Assembly (NCBI GenBank): GCA_902778585.1
Contig: CACYYD010000002.1
Coordinates: forward strand, 62,001 to 126,000
Source of the DNA: an uncultured Eubacteriales bacterium
GTDB taxonomy: Bacteria > Bacillota > Clostridia > Peptostreptococcales > Anaerovoracaceae
Direction: 5' to 3'
Length of the DNA stretch: 64,000 nt
The notes beneath the pieces are model-generated. The model saw only the letters and a program-made list of their open reading frames with translations, did not search any database and was not told the DNA's origin. How positions within the stretch are numbered: position 1 is the stretch's first letter; every line of letters starts with the position of its first letter. A program made the translations under genes and the position numbers. Shown here piece by piece: positions 8,136-17,897 of the stretch.

Positions 8136-9383
8136 CTACTGCATCTTCTTTTTTCGTATGATGAACCCTTCTTCAGGCGTTCTGTCAAATCTGATACGGA
8201 GGATCTGCTGCGGATGCGGAGCGCTTTCCACTGATTCCCCTTCTTCGTTGTACATCTCTTTGATCACTTCTTCGTAGTAAGGCGTGCGCGGACCGAAGAT
8301 CTCTACTGTGTCGCCTACTCCGAATTTGTTGCGCTGCTCCACAGTCGTAAGGCCGCTCGCAGGATCGGTCTCTCTTACTAGACCAACGAACGAATAATCG
8401 CGGATGTACTCACTTGTAAGGTAGTTCTGGTCCTTGTCCGTAGGCTTGTTGTAATAGAAACCGTGGGTGAACTCCCTGTGGCTTGCCTTGCAGAGCTCTT
8501 CGAACCAGGCCTTATCAAATACATATGAATCTGGATCAGCCAGATACGCGTCTATGGCTGCCCTGTAAGCGGAGACGACTGTAGCCACATAGTACATCGA
8601 CTTCATGCGGCCTTCGATCTTCAGCGAATAGACACCGGCTTCAGCGAGATCAGGGATCTTGTCTATCATGCAAAGGTCGCGCGAATTGAGAATGTAGCTT
8701 CCGCGGCTGTCCTCTTCTATCGGATAGTATTCGCCCGGTCTCTGCTCTTCGACAAGAGCGTACTTCCATCTGCACGGGTGTGTGCAGGCGCCCTTGTTTG
8801 CATCTCTTCCGGCCATGAAGTTGCTCAGAAGGCATCTTCCCGAATAGGAGATGCACATAGCTCCGTGAACGAAGGCTTCGATCTCGATATCATCCGGGAG
8901 TTCGCGCCTCATTATCTTAAGCTCTTCGAGGCTCATCTCACGGGCGCAGACTATACGCTTGCAGCCCTGTGCAGCCCAGAACTTTGCAGTAAGATAATTG
9001 GTCGTATTTGCCTGAGTGGAAAGATGTATCTCAGCTCCCGGGATCAATTCCTTTATAAGCGTCATAACGCCCGGATCGGACACTAGAAACGCATCGATGG
9101 GAATATCCCTGATCTTTACGAGATAATCCTTCAGAGGCCCGATATCGCCGTTGTGCGGGTATATATTGACTGTCATATAACCGCGTGCGTTGTTTTCATG
9201 AAGCCAGTCCATGGCTTCTTTTATCTCATCTATGGAGAAATTGCCTGCACCGGCGCGGAGACTGAACATCTCACCGCCGAAATAGACGGCATCGGCTCCG
9301 AAACGGACCGCTGTTTTCAGTTTTTCCATATCGCCTGCCGGAGCAAGCAGTTCAAGTGATTTGTTTATATTGGTATTACTCAT
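8136..9383 (-). CDS. trhP: U32 peptidase-family tRNA hydroxylation protein
   Basis: A 415-residue U32-family protein: N-terminal TIM-barrel (LELLAPAGDMEKLKTAVRFGADAVYFGG) and the family signature with conserved cysteines in FVHGAMCISYSGRCLLSNF and GACTHPCRW, which in the family hold an Fe-S cluster. C-terminal residues about 330-415 form the small barrel domain. Family members YegQ/TrhP act with prephenate-derived co-substrate to hydroxylate U34 of tRNAs to 5-hydroxyuridine. The TrmR-type methyltransferase directly upstream in the operon (8-nt overlap) uses that product, which supports the functional call over the generic protease label. Confidence 0.85.
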   Translation of the reverse strand: MSNTNINKSLELLAPAGDMEKLKTAVRFGADAVYFGGEMFSLRAGAGNFSIDEIKEAMDWLHENNARGYMTVNIYPHNGDIGPLKDYLVKIRDIPIDAFLVSDPGVMTLIKELIPGAEIHLSTQANTTNYLTAKFWAAQGCKRIVCAREMSLEELKIMRRELPDDIEIEAFVHGAMCISYSGRCLLSNFMAGRDANKGACTHPCRWKYALVEEQRPGEYYPIEEDSRGSYILNSRDLCMIDKIPDLAEAGVYSLKIEGRMKSMYYVATVVSAYRAAIDAYLADPDSYVFDKAWFEELCKASHREFTHGFYYNKPTDKDQNYLTSEYIRDYSFVGLVRETDPASGLTTVEQRNKFGVGDTVEIFGPRTPYYEEVIKEMYNEEGESVESAPHPQQILRIRFDRTPEEGFIIRKKKMQ

Positions 9384-10050
9384 ATTTATAACGTATTATT
9401 GCCAGACCATCCCCGCCCGTGAGAATGGTGACGTCAAGATCCTCCCTCTTGTCCAGATAATCAAGGAACTGCTTCATGTATTTGATGCTTGTTCGGTGAC
9501 GTCTGGCCGCGCTTCCGTCGGCTTCGACTATCCATCCTTTCAGAAGGATATTGTCACATATGATAATGGCATCCTTTGTACAGATGCTCTCTACGGATTC
9601 CAAGAATTCCCTGTAGTGGCTCTTGGCCGCATCTATGAATACAAAATCATACTTCTGAGATTCATCGGCATTTTTAAGTTCTGCCTTTATATCATCAAGT
9701 ATAGAAGCTGCATCCCCCGTTCTCAGATCTATTCTTTCCGATTCACTGCGCTTTGCAAACTCAGCCCTGGCCGCTTCTATCATCACGGGATTGCGTTCAA
9801 TGGTCGTGATCTCAGCTTCAGGAAGACATCTGGCAAAGAACAGCGAGGAATAACCGTGAGCGGTACCGAGTTCAAGAATCTTATGCGGTTTTGTCAGACC
9901 TGTTATCAGCCTGAGCAGTCCTTCCGTCTCGGTCAGTATCAGCGGGACGCCTTCTTCTTCATTGACCCGCCTGAGTGCTGCAAGATCTTCATCCAAAGCT
10001 TTGTAATGGCTGTCGGCAAGTTCCTTGAGCGGTATATCTCTGACATTCAT
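9376..10050 (-). CDS. trmR: tRNA 5-hydroxyuridine methyltransferase TrmR
   Basis: A 224-residue class I SAM methyltransferase of the COMT-like O-methyltransferase family. Visible motifs: the SAM site ILELGTAHGYSSLFFARC, ITTIERNP (acidic residue for ribose), the metal-binding DFVFIDAAKSHY and IICDNILL. TrmR of Bacillus (YrrM) methylates ho5U34 to mo5U34 in tRNAs, aiding decoding of wobble codons. Its partner enzyme family TrhP is encoded next, with 8 nt of overlap. I start at the ATG at 10050, which shares one base with the mltG stop (TGATG) and has GGAG 7 bases upstream, rather than the TTG one codon earlier. Confidence 0.85.
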   Translation of the reverse strand: MNVRDIPLKELADSHYKALDEDLAALRRVNEEEGVPLILTETEGLLRLITGLTKPHKILELGTAHGYSSLFFARCLPEAEITTIERNPVMIEAARAEFAKRSESERIDLRTGDAASILDDIKAELKNADESQKYDFVFIDAAKSHYREFLESVESICTKDAIIICDNILLKGWIVEADGSAARRHRTSIKYMKQFLDYLDKREDLDVTILTGGDGLAIIRYKYE

Positions 10051-11048
10051 CAATTGTCTCCGCTCCCCTCTGCAGCCTCATCTGCGGCTTCTGCATTTTC
10101 CTTCGCAGCTGCTTCGTTCAGTGCTTCCTGATACTCTGCTGTCCAGGCGTTGTACTCGTTCTCATCAGCGGTGAATCTGTGAGTACCGTTGAGAGCCGGA
10201 TCCAGAACATAGAAAGTATATTCATGTTCTTCAGGATAGAGCGCTGCCATGATCGATTCTTTTGACGGTGAACAGAGCGGTTTATCAGGAAGTTCGTCAA
10301 CAGGAGTAAGACCGAGGTTGATCCTGTTATGGATGACACCCGAAACTGTCTTTCTCTCTTTGCCGACTGAAGTTTCCTTCTCTATCATAGACGCCATTAC
10401 AAGAAGCTGTCTTGTAGTTATTCCGAGCTCATCCGCTCTAGCAAGACAGTCTTCGTTATAGAAGTTTGAGAATGAATCAAGCATCATGATAAGCATCATG
10501 CTTTCGTCAGCATCTGCGCTCAGGGTGTATTCACCCGGAAGCAGGAATCCTTCGACGACATCATAGCCGGTAAGGCCTTCCTGATTTTCACCCAGAAGTT
10601 CCAGAGCAGCGATATCCGGTGATGACGCGGCGTCAAGAAATGCCTGCCTGTCAGCAAGCCCATCCCTTTCAAGAGCTGATGCCAGCTGCTCGACAGTGTA
10701 GCCCGGAGGAACGGTGAATCCCTTTGATGTAGTGAGGCCGCTCTGAAGCGTTCTCAGTATGCTGAGGGAGTCCATGGACGCAGAGATATAATACGTACCG
10801 GGTTTGAAATCTCCGGCAAAAGTTATCTTTGCAAGCGTCTCAAATCCTGATGCGCTCTTGATGAATTTCTGTTCTTCGAGCCCTGAGGCTACAGTGCTGA
10901 TGTCAGCTCCTTCTTCTACGACAAAATCCGCGTAGGTCGTACGCGTTTTGTCGTAAGGTCTGGCCAGCATATGAACTCCCCACAGAACAACAGCCGTCAG
11001 AACGATTAAGGCTGTAATTATCCTTAGCGGAATGCGGAAACGTTTCAA
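10050..11048 (-). CDS. mltG: Endolytic murein transglycosylase MltG (YceG-like)
   Basis: A 332-residue membrane-anchored enzyme. Residues about 7-28 form a single N-terminal membrane segment (LRIITALIVLTAVVLWGVHM). A LysM-like region (ADFVVEEGADISTVASGL) is followed by the YceG domain with the catalytic-glutamate motif LLVMASMIEKETSVGKER and the ending CSPSKESIMAALYPEEHEYTF-type segment. MltG cleaves nascent peptidoglycan glycan strands and sets their length. It ends in a short Ala/Glu-rich tail. The start is TTG at 11048 with GGAG 6 bases upstream; efp ends only 9 bases before it. Confidence 0.93.
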   Translation of the reverse strand: MKRFRIPLRIITALIVLTAVVLWGVHMLARPYDKTRTTYADFVVEEGADISTVASGLEEQKFIKSASGFETLAKITFAGDFKPGTYYISASMDSLSILRTLQSGLTTSKGFTVPPGYTVEQLASALERDGLADRQAFLDAASSPDIAALELLGENQEGLTGYDVVEGFLLPGEYTLSADADESMMLIMMLDSFSNFYNEDCLARADELGITTRQLLVMASMIEKETSVGKERKTVSGVIHNRINLGLTPVDELPDKPLCSPSKESIMAALYPEEHEYTFYVLDPALNGTHRFTADENEYNAWTAEYQEALNEAAAKENAEAADEAAEGSGDN

Positions 11049-11057
11049 TTCAGACTC

Positions 11058-11618
11058 CTATTTGGACCTTCCCAGATATTCTCCCGATCTTGTGTCGATC
11101 TGGATCCTCTCACCTTCGTTGATGAAGATAGGAACCTGGATAACAGCGCCTGTCTCAACTGTAGCAGCCTTTGTTACGTTTGTAGCTGTGTCGCCCTTGA
11201 CGCCCGGCTCTGTTTCGATTACTTCGAGGTCTACGAAGTTAGGTGCTTCAACGTCGAATGCGCTGTCCTTGTAGAACTTGACAGTTGCCATATCGTTCTC
11301 GCGGATATACTTTACTGCTTCCTGAACGAGGTCTGCAGCGAGAGGAACCTGATCATATGTGTCAGTATCCATGAAGTAGTACAGCTCTCCGTCGTTGTAG
11401 AGGTACTGCATCTGCTTTGTCTCGATGTGAGCCTTAGGGAACTTGTCGTTAGGGTTGAAAGCTTCTTCACGTGTAGCGCCTGTAAGGATGTTTCTGTACT
11501 TTGTTCTTACAAAAGCAGCTCCCTTGCCCGGCTTTACGTGCTGGAAGTCCAGAACGACATGCGGTTCTCCGTTCATTTCGAAAGTAATACCTTTTCTGAA
11601 GTCACTTGCGTAGATCAT
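11058..11618 (-). CDS. efp: Translation elongation factor P
   Basis: A 186-residue three-domain factor that relieves ribosomes stalled at polyproline stretches. Domain I is an N-terminal KOW-like barrel ([19 protein letters not shown]) with the loop [14 protein letters not shown] carrying the lysine (about residue 32) that is modified in many bacteria; two OB domains follow, ending [18 protein letters not shown]. No separate EpmA-type modification gene is visible. A strong AAGGAG lies 8 bases before the ATG, and the 49-base gap upstream is AT-rich and may hold a weak promoter. Confidence 0.97.
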   Translation of the reverse strand: MIYASDFRKGITFEMNGEPHVVLDFQHVKPGKGAAFVRTKYRNILTGATREEAFNPNDKFPKAHIETKQMQYLYNDGELYYFMDTDTYDQVPLAADLVQEAVKYIRENDMATVKFYKDSAFDVEAPNFVDLEVIETEPGVKGDTATNVTKAATVETGAVIQVPIFINEGERIQIDTRSGEYLGRSK

Positions 11619-11667
11619 TAGTGTTTCTCCTTAAAATATAATGTGAATTATTATTAGCGTAATTATT

Positions 11668-11997
11668 TTACTTATCTGAGATCGCTTCACCGACGATGCC
11701 GAAGACATCGTTCATCATGGTGCCTATCGCCATCTGAGCCTGCAGGTACTGCGCGGCAAGAGGCTTTGTCATGGCCATTGTGCTAAGACTCTGAAAGCGT
11801 GCAAACATATCCTTATCAGGCTGCTGGCCGCTGAGCTGGGCTGCCTGAAGCTGCATCTGGATCTCGGTGAGTTCCTTGAGCATGTCAGCGCATTCCTTGT
11901 CATTGTCAACTTGCTTTCTTAATCTGTCGAATTCCTTGAATTCATTTGACTCACGTATCGCTCTTGCCAGGCTGTGAGCCTCGTCATATACATTCAT
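11668..11997 (-). CDS. YlbF/YmcA family protein
   Basis: A 109-residue helical protein (MNVYDEAHSLARAIRESNEFKEF..., then LRKQVDNDKECADMLKELTEIQMQLQ), typical of the YlbF family. In Bacillus, YlbF, YmcA and YaaT form a complex that affects RNase Y-dependent mRNA maturation, competence, biofilm and sporulation. Here it sits between RNase J and EF-P, so a link to mRNA turnover is plausible but inferred. A GGAGGAGA ribosome-binding site lies upstream; the rnj stop is 14 bases away. Confidence 0.8.
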   Translation of the reverse strand: MNVYDEAHSLARAIRESNEFKEFDRLRKQVDNDKECADMLKELTEIQMQLQAAQLSGQQPDKDMFARFQSLSTMAMTKPLAAQYLQAQMAIGTMMNDVFGIVGEAISDK

Positions 11998-12011
11998 CTG
12001 TATCTCCTCCT

Positions 12012-13835
12012 CTAAACGTACAGGATCACCGGAATGATCATCGGGTTCCTCTTTGTAGTGTTGTAGATGAAAGTCTTCATGTCTGACCTGATTGCCCTCG
12101 AAAGAGAGGCTTCATCAAGCGCTCCGTTCGAAGTGCTCTTCCCTATAGTATTATATACGACACTTATCGCTTCGTTAATAAGGTCCATGTGTTCTTCAAC
12201 GAATACGAATCCTCTCGTATTGAGCTTAGGCTCCGACATGAGAGAACCCGTAGCCTGATCGAGCGCCACAGATATAGTGATAAGGCCGGACTGGGAAAGT
12301 GTCTTCCTGTCCTTCAGGACAACGCTTCCGACGTCTCCTATGCCGTAGCCGTCTACCATGACATCTTCGCCGGATGTATATCCTCTGACGACCTCGGCCT
12401 TGCTGTCATTTACCTCAAGAGCGTCTCCGTTGCCCAGCAGGAATATGTGATCCTTGGGCTGCCCCAGGGCATGCGAGAGCTTCGCGTGCTCAACAAGGTG
12501 CCTGTACTCTCCGTGTGCCGGCATGAAGAACTTAGGTCTCAGCAGAGTGTGCACGAGTTTCAGCTCTTCGGACGATGCGTGGCCTGATACATGTACGTCC
12601 ATGGCGGACGCGAGCACGACCTCGACCTCCTTCTCGTAAAGCCTGTTGATGATCTGGGAGATCACCTTCTCATTCCCCGGTATAGGAGATGACGAGAATA
12701 CGACTACGTCGTTCTTCTTGAGTTTTACCGACTTATGGTTGTCGTATGCCATTCTGGTAAGAGCGCTCATAGGCTCTCCCTGGCTTCCGGTCGTGATGAT
12801 GGTTATGTTCTTGTCTGCAAGATTCTTTATTTCGCTGACATCGACAAAGACGGATTCAGGTATGTCATCCAGATATCCGAGGCTCTTGGAAAGCGCGAGC
12901 ACATTCTCCATCGATCGTCCAGACACGGCTATGCGCCTGTGGTGCTTCATCGATGCCTCGATAAAGTATTTTATCCTGTGTACGTTCGACGCGAATGTCG
13001 CGATTATTATGCGCCTTTCTGTGTTGTCAAATATCTCGTCTATCGACCTTCTGACGACAGCCTCGGAAGGAGTATAACCCTTTCTGAGTACGTTGGTGCT
13101 GTCGCAGAGAAGAACATCGATGCCTTCATCACCCAGCTGCGAAAACCTGTTGAGGTCGATGACCTTGCCGTCGAGCGGCGAATAGTCGATCTTGAAGTCT
13201 CCCGTATGGAAGACATGCCCTCCCGGAAATTTTATCGAATATGCAAGGGCATCCGCAATGCTGTGATTGGTCTGTATCGCTTCGACCGCGAAGTTTCCGA
13301 GGCGGATCACATCACCGGCCTTTATGACATGCCTCTCACAGCTGAGGTAGTTCTCCTCGAGCTTGTGGTCTATCATTCCCATGGCCAGAGGCGATGCATA
13401 CACAGGGACCGATATCTCCTGAAGCAGATACGGTATCGCTCCTATGTGGTCCTCGTGTCCATGTGTGATTATTAGTCCCTTTACCTTTTCGCTGTTTTCC
13501 TTAAGGTATGTGAAATCCGGGATAACTATGTCGATGCCGAACATCTCATACTCAGGGAATGCAAGTCCGCAGTCGATAATGAGGATCTCGTCATTGCACT
13601 CGATAAGCGTGCAGTTCTTTCCGATCTCCTTCATGCCGCCGAGCGGGATTATCCTGAACGGGGCCTTGCCTGCCTTCTTCCAAGCCTGTGCTGCCGGCTT
13701 TGCTTTTGTCTTAGGTTTTTTCGCAGCGGCTGATACCTTTGCGGCAGTCTTTTTCACCTTCTTTGCAGGTGCTTTTGCCCTCTTTTTATTGCCTGTCTTT
13801 TCTGTATTCTGTTTATTGTTGTTTTTAGTTGCCAT
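12012..13835 (-). CDS. rnj: Ribonuclease J with basic N-terminal extension
   Basis: A 607-residue metallo-beta-lactamase/beta-CASP RNase. The core begins near residue 60 (FRIIPLGGMKEIGKN) and has the zinc ligand motif HGHEDHIGAIPYL, beta-CASP VCDSTNVLRKGYTPSE-like and SGHASSEELK segments, and the C-terminal domain. It has 5'-3' exo- and endonuclease activity on RNA by family. The first about 57 residues are an extra Lys/Ala-rich stretch, roughly one third lysine, absent from Bacillus RNase J1. The ATG lacks a good Shine-Dalgarno and lies 14 bases after the leuS stop, so re-initiation after leuS is likely. Confidence 0.95.
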   Translation of the reverse strand: MATKNNNKQNTEKTGNKKRAKAPAKKVKKTAAKVSAAAKKPKTKAKPAAQAWKKAGKAPFRIIPLGGMKEIGKNCTLIECNDEILIIDCGLAFPEYEMFGIDIVIPDFTYLKENSEKVKGLIITHGHEDHIGAIPYLLQEISVPVYASPLAMGMIDHKLEENYLSCERHVIKAGDVIRLGNFAVEAIQTNHSIADALAYSIKFPGGHVFHTGDFKIDYSPLDGKVIDLNRFSQLGDEGIDVLLCDSTNVLRKGYTPSEAVVRRSIDEIFDNTERRIIIATFASNVHRIKYFIEASMKHHRRIAVSGRSMENVLALSKSLGYLDDIPESVFVDVSEIKNLADKNITIITTGSQGEPMSALTRMAYDNHKSVKLKKNDVVVFSSSPIPGNEKVISQIINRLYEKEVEVVLASAMDVHVSGHASSEELKLVHTLLRPKFFMPAHGEYRHLVEHAKLSHALGQPKDHIFLLGNGDALEVNDSKAEVVRGYTSGEDVMVDGYGIGDVGSVVLKDRKTLSQSGLITISVALDQATGSLMSEPKLNTRGFVFVEEHMDLINEAISVVYNTIGKSTSNGALDEASLSRAIRSDMKTFIYNTTKRNPMIIPVILYV

Positions 13836-13849
13836 AAATAACGAAACCG

Positions 13850-16351
13850 CTATTTTACAACGAAGTTGATAATTTTATTCGGTACGAATATCACCTTTAC
13901 AACCTCGTGACCTTCAGTAGCTTCGATGAACTTCTCTGAAGATCTCGCGGCTTCCTCAACTACCTCCTTCTCTGTATTGTTAGGCAGCAGGAGTTTATCC
14001 TTAAGCTTGCCGTTGATCTGTACGATGATCTCGACCTCGTCCTTTACGAGAGCGGATTCATCATATGCCGGCCATGCTCTGTTATACAGCCTGTCCTCAT
14101 GTCCGAGGCGGTTCCAGAGCTCTTCTGTGATATGAGGCGAGAACGGATTGAGCAGTACAAGCAGCGTCTCGATCGCCTTGTTGAACAGAGCAAGATTGAT
14201 GTTTCCATTCTTGTAGCGGTACATCTCGTTTACGAGCTCCATGATCGAAGAGATCGCTGTATTGAAGTTGAATCTGCCGCCGGCATCTTCCGTAACTTTC
14301 TTAATAGTTGAATTCAGGATGAAGTTGAGCGATCTGTCATCATGTGACTCTGCCTTGATCTCACCGAATTCAGTCTTGTCGCCTCTGATGCTTTCGATAA
14401 ATTCATTTACAAGTCTGTAGACACGGCAGAGGAATCTGAAGCTTCCCTCTACTCCATCATCAGACCAGTCGAGTTCCTTTTCAGGAGGTGCCGCGAAGAG
14501 TATGAAGAGTCTTGCGGTATCAGCTCCGTACTTTGCCTGGATCTCTGCAGGACTTACTACATTGCCGAGCGACTTGCTCATCTTGGCCTTGATGTAATTT
14601 CCGTCCTTATCTGTATAGCCCTTGATGACCATGCCCTGTGTGAGCAGGTTTCTGAATGGCTCCTCAGCTTCGCAGAGACCGAGGTCATGCAGAACCATCT
14701 GGAAGAACCTTGCGTACATGAGATGAAGGATCGCATGTTCAACACCTCCGATATACTGGTCAACGTTCATCCAGTAATTGACCTTTGCAGGGTCAAATGC
14801 CGCTTTGTCGTTCTTGGCATCGCAGTATCTGAGGAAATACCAGGATGAATCGAGGAATGTATCCATGGTATCGATTTCTCTCTCTGCTTCGCCGCCGCAC
14901 TTAGGGCATGTGCACTTTCTGAAAGTCTTTGATGTCGTGAGAGGAGAATCCCCCTTGCCTGTAAACTCTACGTCTGTAGGCAGAAGTACCGGAAGGTTTT
15001 CTTCCTTTTCAGGTACCCAGCCGCACTTCTCGCAGTAAACCATAGGGATAGGCGTTCCCCAGTATCTCTGACGGCTGATGAGCCAGTCTCTGAGCTTGTA
15101 GTTTACAGTCTTCTTTCCGAGGCCCTTTTCTTCGAGATCTGCAACGATCTTACTGATGGCCTCTTTATTGTTCATTCCGTTGTATTCACCGGAGTTGATC
15201 ATCGTACCTTCAGCTGCGGCAGCCTCTGTAAGGTTATCAAGATCGACATCCGGAACATCTACTACAGGAATGATGTCGAGACCGAACTTCTTGGCGAATT
15301 CAAAGTCTCTCTGGTCGTGAGCAGGTACAGCCATGATGGCACCTGTTCCGTAATCCATCATTACGTAGTCGGAGATATAGATAGGAACTTTTGCTCCGTT
15401 GACAGGATCGATCGCGTAACGGCCGATGAATTCTCCGGTCTTTTCCTTTGTAAGCGATGTACGTTCAAGCTCGGACTTATGAGCGCATGCGTCCACATAA
15501 GCTTTTACGGCTTCTTCGTATTCAGTGCCTTCAGTCAGCTCTGAAACGAAAGGATGCTCAGGAGCGAGGACCATGTATGTTACTCCGAAGAGTGTATCAG
15601 GACGTGTAGTATATACTACGAGTTCCTTGTCTGTGCCGTCGATGCTGAACTTGACCTCAGCACCCTCCGAACGTCCGATCCAGTGTTCCTGCATGGATTT
15701 GACCTTGTCAGGCCAGCCCGGCATATCCTCAAGATCCTTGAGGAGTCTGTCGGCGTAGTCGGTGATCTTGAGATACCACTGTGACAGATGCTTTTTAGTT
15801 ACAGGTGTATGGCAGCGCTCGCATGCGCCGTCCACTACCTGCTCGTTGGCAAGAACCGTCTGGCAGCTTGGGCACCAGTTGACCGGGTTGTCTTTTTTAT
15901 AGGCAAGTCCCTTCTTATAGAACTGGATGAAGATCCACTGCATCCACTTATAGTAGTCAGGCTTGCATGTAGCAACTTCTCTGTCCCAGTCATAGCTGAG
16001 TCCAAGGGATCTGAGCTGCTCTCTCATGTCATCCATGTTCTGGTTTGTCCATGTGAACGGATGGATGTTGTTCTTGATAGCAGCATTCTCTGCAGGAAGT
16101 CCGAATGAATCCCATCCCATCGGATGAAGGACGTTGAAGCCTGCCATCTTCTTATATCTGGCAATAACGTCACCGATCGAATAGTTTCTTACATGACCCA
16201 TGTGAAGCTTTCCCGAAGGATACGGGAACATCTCAAGGACGTAATACTTTTCTTTGCTTTCGTCCTCAACTGTTTTGAATGCGTTCTCTTCTGCCCAGAT
16301 CTTCTGCCACTTGGCTTCGATCGCTGTAAAATCGTATCTGTCGTTTCGCAT
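13850..16351 (-). CDS. leuS: Leucyl-tRNA synthetase
   Basis: An 833-residue class I synthetase. The HIGH-type motif is [17 protein letters not shown] (about residue 40) and the KMSKS motif is [14 protein letters not shown]. Between them are the CP1 editing domain ([19 protein letters not shown] and the hydrolytic-site segment [13 protein letters not shown]) and a zinc-type CEKCGW...CPKCG region. The C-terminal anticodon-binding domain ends normally. I use the ATG at 16351, preceded by AGGAG, because the longer frame begins inside that ribosome-binding site. It lies 21 bases after rsfS. The window also encodes two leucine tRNAs near 28 kb. Confidence 0.98.
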   Translation of the reverse strand: MRNDRYDFTAIEAKWQKIWAEENAFKTVEDESKEKYYVLEMFPYPSGKLHMGHVRNYSIGDVIARYKKMAGFNVLHPMGWDSFGLPAENAAIKNNIHPFTWTNQNMDDMREQLRSLGLSYDWDREVATCKPDYYKWMQWIFIQFYKKGLAYKKDNPVNWCPSCQTVLANEQVVDGACERCHTPVTKKHLSQWYLKITDYADRLLKDLEDMPGWPDKVKSMQEHWIGRSEGAEVKFSIDGTDKELVVYTTRPDTLFGVTYMVLAPEHPFVSELTEGTEYEEAVKAYVDACAHKSELERTSLTKEKTGEFIGRYAIDPVNGAKVPIYISDYVMMDYGTGAIMAVPAHDQRDFEFAKKFGLDIIPVVDVPDVDLDNLTEAAAAEGTMINSGEYNGMNNKEAISKIVADLEEKGLGKKTVNYKLRDWLISRQRYWGTPIPMVYCEKCGWVPEKEENLPVLLPTDVEFTGKGDSPLTTSKTFRKCTCPKCGGEAEREIDTMDTFLDSSWYFLRYCDAKNDKAAFDPAKVNYWMNVDQYIGGVEHAILHLMYARFFQMVLHDLGLCEAEEPFRNLLTQGMVIKGYTDKDGNYIKAKMSKSLGNVVSPAEIQAKYGADTARLFILFAAPPEKELDWSDDGVEGSFRFLCRVYRLVNEFIESIRGDKTEFGEIKAESHDDRSLNFILNSTIKKVTEDAGGRFNFNTAISSIMELVNEMYRYKNGNINLALFNKAIETLLVLLNPFSPHITEELWNRLGHEDRLYNRAWPAYDESALVKDEVEIIVQINGKLKDKLLLPNNTEKEVVEEAARSSEKFIEATEGHEVVKVIFVPNKIINFVVK

Positions 16352-16372
16352 TAGTGGTTTCTCCTGTCTCAA

Positions 16373-16714
16373 TTAATCAACGAATATGGACTCGCAGTCG
16401 CTCCAGATCTTTTCAAGCGTATACTTGTCCCTTGTATCGGAGGTGAACAGATTTACAATAACATCTCCTCCGTCTACCAAAATCCATCCTGTGTCAGGAC
16501 GTCCGTCCTTGCTCTTTGGTTCGATGCCAAGTTCTGCGAATTTGTCTTCTACCTCATCTGCGAGAGCTCCGAGCTGTCTGTCGGACGTTCCTGTAGCGAT
16601 GACAAAATAATCCGCAAATGAAGATTTCTCGGCTATATCTATCATAACGATATCTTTTGCTTTCTTGCTGCTTAGCATATCAGCTATAGCAGAAGCCATT
16701 TCTTTACTTTCCAT
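16373..16714 (-). CDS. rsfS: Ribosomal silencing factor RsfS
   Basis: A 113-residue protein of the Iojap/RsfS family, which binds L14 on the large ribosomal subunit and blocks subunit joining when nutrients are poor. Motifs: SSFADYFVIATGTSDRQLGA, GRPDTGWILVDGGDVIVNLF and YTLEKIWSDC. The order nadD-yqeK-rsfS is widely conserved in Firmicutes, and here rsfS starts 11 nt inside yqeK. Length is normal. Confidence 0.95.
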   Translation of the reverse strand: MESKEMASAIADMLSSKKAKDIVMIDIAEKSSFADYFVIATGTSDRQLGALADEVEDKFAELGIEPKSKDGRPDTGWILVDGGDVIVNLFTSDTRDKYTLEKIWSDCESIFVD

Positions 16715-17297
16715 TGTTTTTCTCCTTGATTTTTTCTCTTATCCAATCCCTGGCTTCGATAGTGTCCGTGTCGATCTCTCTCCCCTTTTCCTTAAGATCT
16801 CCGCAGGTATATTCAAGTATCTCGAGGCTCGCCTGATCAAGATCACGGTATGCGAGCTGCTGATAATATTCGAGGTCGCTGTATGTACGATTGTCTTCAA
16901 CTACATCGGCTGTGAAGACTATCTGTTCGAGAAGCGACATGCCTTTGCGTGCAGTTGTGTGGAACCTGACAGCGTTCAGTATATCTTCGTCTGTGACTCC
17001 GAATTCGTGCTCCAGCACCGCAGCTCCTACCTTTGAGTGAGCCAGTGCGTTGTTCCCGAGAAGATATTCATCCAGCCCGTACTTCCTTACGCATTCATCC
17101 ATGCGGTCCTGATCGAAGTTCTTTGCTATGTCGTGATATCTGCCGGCAAAAGCCGCTTTCTCAACATCTCCGCCATGGAGTCCGGCGAGCCTTACGGCCA
17201 TGTCTTCAACACCCAGGGAATGCCGGTACCGGCTCTCTTTGAGATTATCCCTGAGGAAGCTCTCCAGGGCATCCTTATCTGTACAAATTATGCTCAA
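16704..17297 (-). CDS. yqeK: HD-domain Ap4A hydrolase YqeK
   Basis: A 197-residue HD-domain phosphohydrolase. Metal-binding residues are visible in SRYRHSLGVEDMAVRLA, AGRYHDIAKNFD and ALAHSKVGAAVLEHEFG. YqeK enzymes symmetrically hydrolyse Ap4A, an alarmone. The TTG at 17297 is used; it falls 23 nt inside nadD, with GAGG about 9 bases before it. Coupled translation nadD-yqeK-rsfS is likely. Confidence 0.92.
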   Translation of the reverse strand: MSIICTDKDALESFLRDNLKESRYRHSLGVEDMAVRLAGLHGGDVEKAAFAGRYHDIAKNFDQDRMDECVRKYGLDEYLLGNNALAHSKVGAAVLEHEFGVTDEDILNAVRFHTTARKGMSLLEQIVFTADVVEDNRTYSDLEYYQQLAYRDLDQASLEILEYTCGDLKEKGREIDTDTIEARDWIREKIKEKNNGK

Positions 17298-17883
17298 TTA
17301 TGTATTCCTCTACTCCCTCCGGGACCAGTCCGCTGACCGGCTCGCCTTCGCTTACCAGCTTTCTGATAACTGTCGAAGATGCATCGACGGGCGGCATCTC
17401 AAGTACGGTGATGTCAGATCCGTATATCCGGCGGAACTTTTCAACTATCTCCATTCCTTCAATATCATCCGTATGCGGACGCCTTGCAGTGACCAGCGGA
17501 TAATCGCGAAGTATCTCTTCGCCTTTATACCACATGTCGAGCTGTATCACGGAATCGAAACCGAGAACATAGTACAGATCACCGTCAAGCATATTTCTCC
17601 AGTGTGTCAGTGTCTCTATGGTGTAGGACGGACCTTCTCTCTGGAGTTCATAGGTCGAGAGCCTGAATGCTTTGTTTGTTCCGAGCACAGTCTTTATCAT
17701 GCCGCATCTGTCCCTGCCGTCCGTGACCTTACGGTTCTGCTTGAACGGGGAGACAAACGCAGGCATAAATATGAGCTTATCAAGACCGCACTCCCTGACA
17801 GCGCTGTCTGCAAGAGCTACATGCCCGATATGTATCGGATCAAAGCTTCCGCCGTATATGCCGTACTTTTTCTTTTCACTCAT
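17275..17883 (-). CDS. nadD: Nicotinate-nucleotide adenylyltransferase
   Basis: A 202-residue nucleotidyltransferase with the N-terminal GIYGGSFDPIHIGHVALA (HxGH) motif and the C-terminal ISSTxIR-like VDASSTVIRKLVSEG. It adenylates nicotinate mononucleotide to form deamido-NAD, part of NAD synthesis. I start at MSEKKKYGIY (17883), 14 bases after the aspS stop; the longer in-frame extension would run back through the end of aspS and has no family support. nadK, at 46 kb, handles the later NADP step. Confidence 0.95.
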   Translation of the reverse strand: MSEKKKYGIYGGSFDPIHIGHVALADSAVRECGLDKLIFMPAFVSPFKQNRKVTDGRDRCGMIKTVLGTNKAFRLSTYELQREGPSYTIETLTHWRNMLDGDLYYVLGFDSVIQLDMWYKGEEILRDYPLVTARRPHTDDIEGMEIVEKFRRIYGSDITVLEMPPVDASSTVIRKLVSEGEPVSGLVPEGVEEYIIEHNLYR

Positions 17884-17897
17884 AATCAACAGTTGTG

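Noticed and set aside
9361..10131. Plus-strand open frame of 256 codons opposite trmR
   Set aside because: Antisense shadow of trmR and the end of mltG; no ribosome-binding site or family features.
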